Assembly: GCA_937898265.1 (NCBI GenBank) | Contig: CALEJM010000165.1 | Span: 1 to 7,408, forward strand | Source of the DNA: an uncultured Porphyromonadaceae bacterium | GTDB lineage: Bacteria > Bacteroidota > Bacteroidia > Bacteroidales > Paludibacteraceae | Direction of reading: 5' to 3' | Length of the DNA: 7,408 nucleotides | Shown: piece by piece, positions 6,438-7,408 of the stretch | Layout of the letters: every line of letters starts with the position of its first letter | Position numbering within the stretch: the first letter of the stretch is position 1 | Position numbers and translations under genes: made by a program | Notes under the pieces: model-generated | What the model was told of the DNA's origin: nothing | Database searches by the model: none | What the model saw: only the letters and a program-made list of their open reading frames with translations

Positions 6438-6610
6438 AAGATTATCAACAGAAAACGCTTCGCGGAAAACACCCAAAAACTGCCTAACGCAGAAAACAGA
6501 AACATTCAAAAACATAAAAAGTAAAATCCGTTTTCTAAAGTTATCGTTTTCCCTGTTAAAGGGTTTTGTAATGTTTTATATAGTTTTCTGTTTCTTCTTT
6601 CTTAGCCTTT
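6438..6610. repeat. 173-bp dispersed repeat, copy B (downstream of the DUF3990 cassette)
   Basis: Identical to 5007-5179 at a constant offset of 1431 bases, in the same orientation. Inverted ends AACAGAAAAC at 6447-6456 and GTTTTCTGTT at 6583-6592. With copy A it brackets the three-gene operon exactly. It runs head to tail into copy C through the linker TTCTTCTTTCTTA. Confidence 0.9.
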
Positions 6611-6612
6611 TG

Positions 6613-6671
6613 AACAGAAAACGCTTTGCTGGAAAACACCAAAAAACTGCCTAACGCAGAAAACATGAACA
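6613..6671. repeat. Dispersed repeat, copy C (5' part only)
   Basis: Begins with AACAGAAAAC (6613-6622) and follows the repeat through ACTGCCTAACGCAG and GAAAACATGAACA, with small differences such as CTTTGCTGG for CTTCGCGG. The similarity then stops. It shares ACACCAAAAAACTG with copy D rather than ACACCCAAAAACTG of copies A and B. The missing 3' end may be the remnant at 7214-7252. Confidence 0.8.
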
Positions 6672-6701
6672 AGTTTCAACGATAACGACTTTAATCGCTA
6701 A

Positions 6702-6729
6702 CTACTCATTGCTAATTGCTCATTACTAA
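6702..6729. repeat. Heptamer tandem array (TTGCTCA type)
   Basis: Four adjoining heptamers CTACTCA, TTGCTAA, TTGCTCA, TTACTAA followed by TTG. Same class as the arrays at 5230-5395. Confidence 0.8.
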
Positions 6730-6743
6730 TTGTTTTGGCTCTT

Positions 6744-6776
6744 ACGTATAATTTCCGTAAATTGTCCGTATAATTA
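6744..6776. repeat. Three 11-bp iteron-like direct repeats
   Basis: ACGTATAATTT (6744-6754), CCGTAAATTGT (6755-6765) and CCGTATAATTA (6766-6776) adjoin exactly, with CGTATAATT shared by the first and third. The 11-bp spacing is close to one helical turn, so bound proteins would face the same side. They lie just left of the palindromic element. Operator or binding-site function is inference; the TATAAT matches are not the Bacteroidales promoter type. Confidence 0.5.
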
Positions 6777-6789
6777 GAAAAAAAACCAA

Positions 6790-6865
6790 TGCAAACCGAG
6801 CGCAGTACAAAATAAAATCTTGTTTTATTTTTATTGCCGAGGTGCAGCTTGGTTTATCTAAAACC
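6790..6865 (+). repeat. Structured hairpin motif, left copy
   Basis: Order of elements: TGCAA, stem ACC (6795-6797), GAGC, GCA (6802-6804), a 9-bp AT hairpin AAAATAAAA/TTTTATTTT (6809-6817 with 6823-6831) around TCTTG, TGC (6835-6837), CGA, stem GGT (6841-6843), GCAGC, then a second hairpin GGTTT/AAACC. The right copy on the opposite strand repeats the order with swapped stem bases. Similar motifs, as far as I recall, occur in front of many Bacteroidales genes; I cannot verify this here. Confidence 0.7.
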
Positions 6866-6884
6866 GAAATCACAATAAATCACA

Positions 6885-6991
6885 TTTTAAGTGATGATGT
6901 TGCATCGTTGCTGCTGTGTGGCTCATTAAGCGAGCTTATGCTCCACCCATCATCAATGCTGCCAATCACTCCATGATTGCATCACTTAAAA
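6885..6991. repeat. Perfect 12-bp inverted repeat with nested alternative hairpin
   Basis: TTTTAAGTGATG (6885-6896) and CATCACTTAAAA (6980-6991) pair perfectly. Inside, TGATGATG (6892-6899) pairs with CATCATCA (6948-6955), enclosing GTGG (6918-6921)/CCAC (6943-6946) and TAAG/CTTA around CGAG. The first and second pairings share bases 6892-6896 and so exclude each other. This is the centre of the palindromic element. Confidence 0.7.
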
Positions 6992-7024
6992 GAAAACCTT
7001 TTTGTTCTCCATTCAGTTTGCACA

Positions 7025-7091
7025 GGTTTTGTATAAACCAGGCTGCGGTTCGGCATAGATTGAGCAAGCTCATCTCTGCGCTAACCTTGCA
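7025..7091 (-). repeat. Structured hairpin motif, right copy (inverted)
   Basis: Read on the minus strand it repeats the left copy: TGCAA, stem GGT, TAGC, GCA, an apical hairpin AGAT-GAG/CTC-ATCT with loop CTTG, TGC, CGA, stem ACC, GCAGC, then GGTTT/AAACC. The 30-base part at 7025-7054 matches 6836-6865 at 24 of 30 positions, and 7076-7091 matches 6790-6805 at 12 of 16. Stem bases differ from the left copy but still pair. Confidence 0.7.
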
Positions 7092-7104
7092 CAGTTTTTT
7101 TTTT
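7047..7104 (+). terminator. Hairpin followed by T10: possible intrinsic terminator
   Basis: On the + strand GGTT (7047-7050), GCA, AGAT and GAG pair with CTC, ATCT, TGC and AACC (7083-7086) around CAAG; eight bases later comes a run of ten T (7095-7104). The stem has internal mismatches and the spacing to the T-run is slightly long (about 8 bases, TTGCACAG), so termination is plausible, not certain. No gene ends directly before it; it would terminate a non-coding transcript coming from the left. Confidence 0.45.
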
Positions 7105-7213
7105 GAAGACGGAAGCCATGAGTGGCTTATGTGTTGGATGGTTGGCTGCTGGATGCTTGCATATAAGCAGACAGACACCCAATACTCGAGGTGTAACCTT
7201 CGACTTCAAAATG

Positions 7214-7252
7214 GTTTTCTACGGTTTTTATGGTTTTTGTTTCTTCTTTCTT
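7214..7252. repeat. 3' remnant of the dispersed repeat
   Basis: GTTTT.TA..GTTTT.AT...TTTTG followed by TTTCTTCTTTCTT corresponds to the right end of copies A and B (5134-5171, 6565-6602), including the linker that follows them. It directly precedes copy D and may be the other half of copy C. Confidence 0.6.
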
Positions 7253-7260
7253 GATTTATG

Positions 7261-7408
7261 AACAGAAAACGCTTCGCGGAAAACACCAAAAAACTGCCTA
7301 ACGCAGAAAACAGGAACAGTCAAAAACATAAAAAGATAAATCCGTTTTCTAAAGTTTATCGTTTTCCCTGTTAAAGGGTTTTCTAAAGTTTTCCCTTTGT
7401 TTTCTGTT
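7261..7408. repeat. Dispersed repeat, copy D (diverged, complete)
   Basis: Begins with AACAGAAAAC (7261-7270) and ends with GTTTTCTGTT (7399-7408), which is the last base of the window: 148 bp between the same inverted ends as the 146-bp copies. Middle portions match (GCTTCGCGGAAAACACC, CTGCCTAACGCAGAAAAC, CCCTGTTAAAGGG) with scattered substitutions and a different stretch before the right end. The array may continue beyond the window. Confidence 0.85.

Larger units (their letters stand above)
6362..7408. other. Non-coding, structure-rich region
   Basis: No credible gene is seen in these 1047 bases. In order they hold an inverted repeat after the operon, repeat copy B, a truncated copy C, a heptamer array, three 11-bp repeats, a palindromic element of about 300 bp made of two hairpin motifs, a T10 tract, two minor hairpins (AAGCCA/TGGCTT at 7113-7128; TGCTT/AAGCA at 7154-7169), a 3' remnant of the repeat and copy D. 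About 7105-7213, apart from the minor hairpins, shows nothing I can name. Confidence 0.75.

Noticed and set aside
6745..6775. Promoter based on the two TATAAT sequences
   Set aside because: Bacteroidales promoters use TAnnTTTG rather than TATAAT, no -33 partner is clear, and the motifs are better explained as parts of the 11-bp repeats.
6916..7254. 112-codon open frame on the + strand in the right non-coding region
   Set aside because: It starts with GTG without a ribosome binding site, runs through the inverted repeats, the T10 tract and a repeat remnant, and its product has no domain-like pattern.
5007..7408. CRISPR array
   Set aside because: The repeats are far too long, too few and irregularly spaced, and genes or other repeats fill the gaps; no cas gene is present.

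Overview
This window looks like an accessory (defence-island-like) region of a Bacteroidales genome, perhaps Prevotella-like. Three things point there: a Bacteroidales-type promoter (a TAnnTTTG -7 box) just before the gene at 5458, DUF3791/DUF3990 genes of a kind I associate with that order, and AT-rich dispersed intergenic repeats. The genus is an inference. All recognised genes lie on the + strand.

Positions 1-3813 hold a two-gene restriction module. The first gene is an McrB-like AAA+ NTPase whose reading frame is already open at base 1, so its 5' end lies outside the window. The second is an 820-residue McrC/LlaJI-like PD-(D/E)xK nuclease that starts on the base after the first gene's stop codon. 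By family knowledge the NTPase drives the nuclease. No methyltransferase is visible, so either a modification-dependent (type IV-like) system or a LlaJI-like system with its methylase upstream is possible. Positions 3837-4743 carry two small envelope proteins of unknown function, one with a signal peptide and one with an N-terminal membrane anchor.

Positions 4744-5457 are non-coding: GC-rich and AT-rich hairpins, octamer and heptamer short tandem repeats, and the first copy of a longer dispersed repeat. A promoter then precedes a compact three-gene operon, DUF3791 - DUF3990 - DUF3791 (5458-6361). This is plausibly a toxin-antitoxin-like module in which the DUF3990 protein has an ADP-ribosyltransferase-like H...Y signature. 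The operon sits between two identical 173-bp direct repeats (5007-5179 and 6438-6610).

Positions 6362-7408 are non-coding but highly structured. Further units of the same repeat follow head to tail. One appears split: its 5' half is at 6613-6671 and its 3' end at 7214-7252. Between the halves lie a heptamer array, three 11-bp repeats, and a roughly 300-bp palindromic element made of two divergent copies of a hairpin motif (6790-6865 on +, 7091-7025 on -). The two copies show compensatory base changes in their stem, which is the strongest sign here of an undescribed structured element. A T10 tract follows its right-hand hairpin. The last repeat unit ends on the final base of the window.
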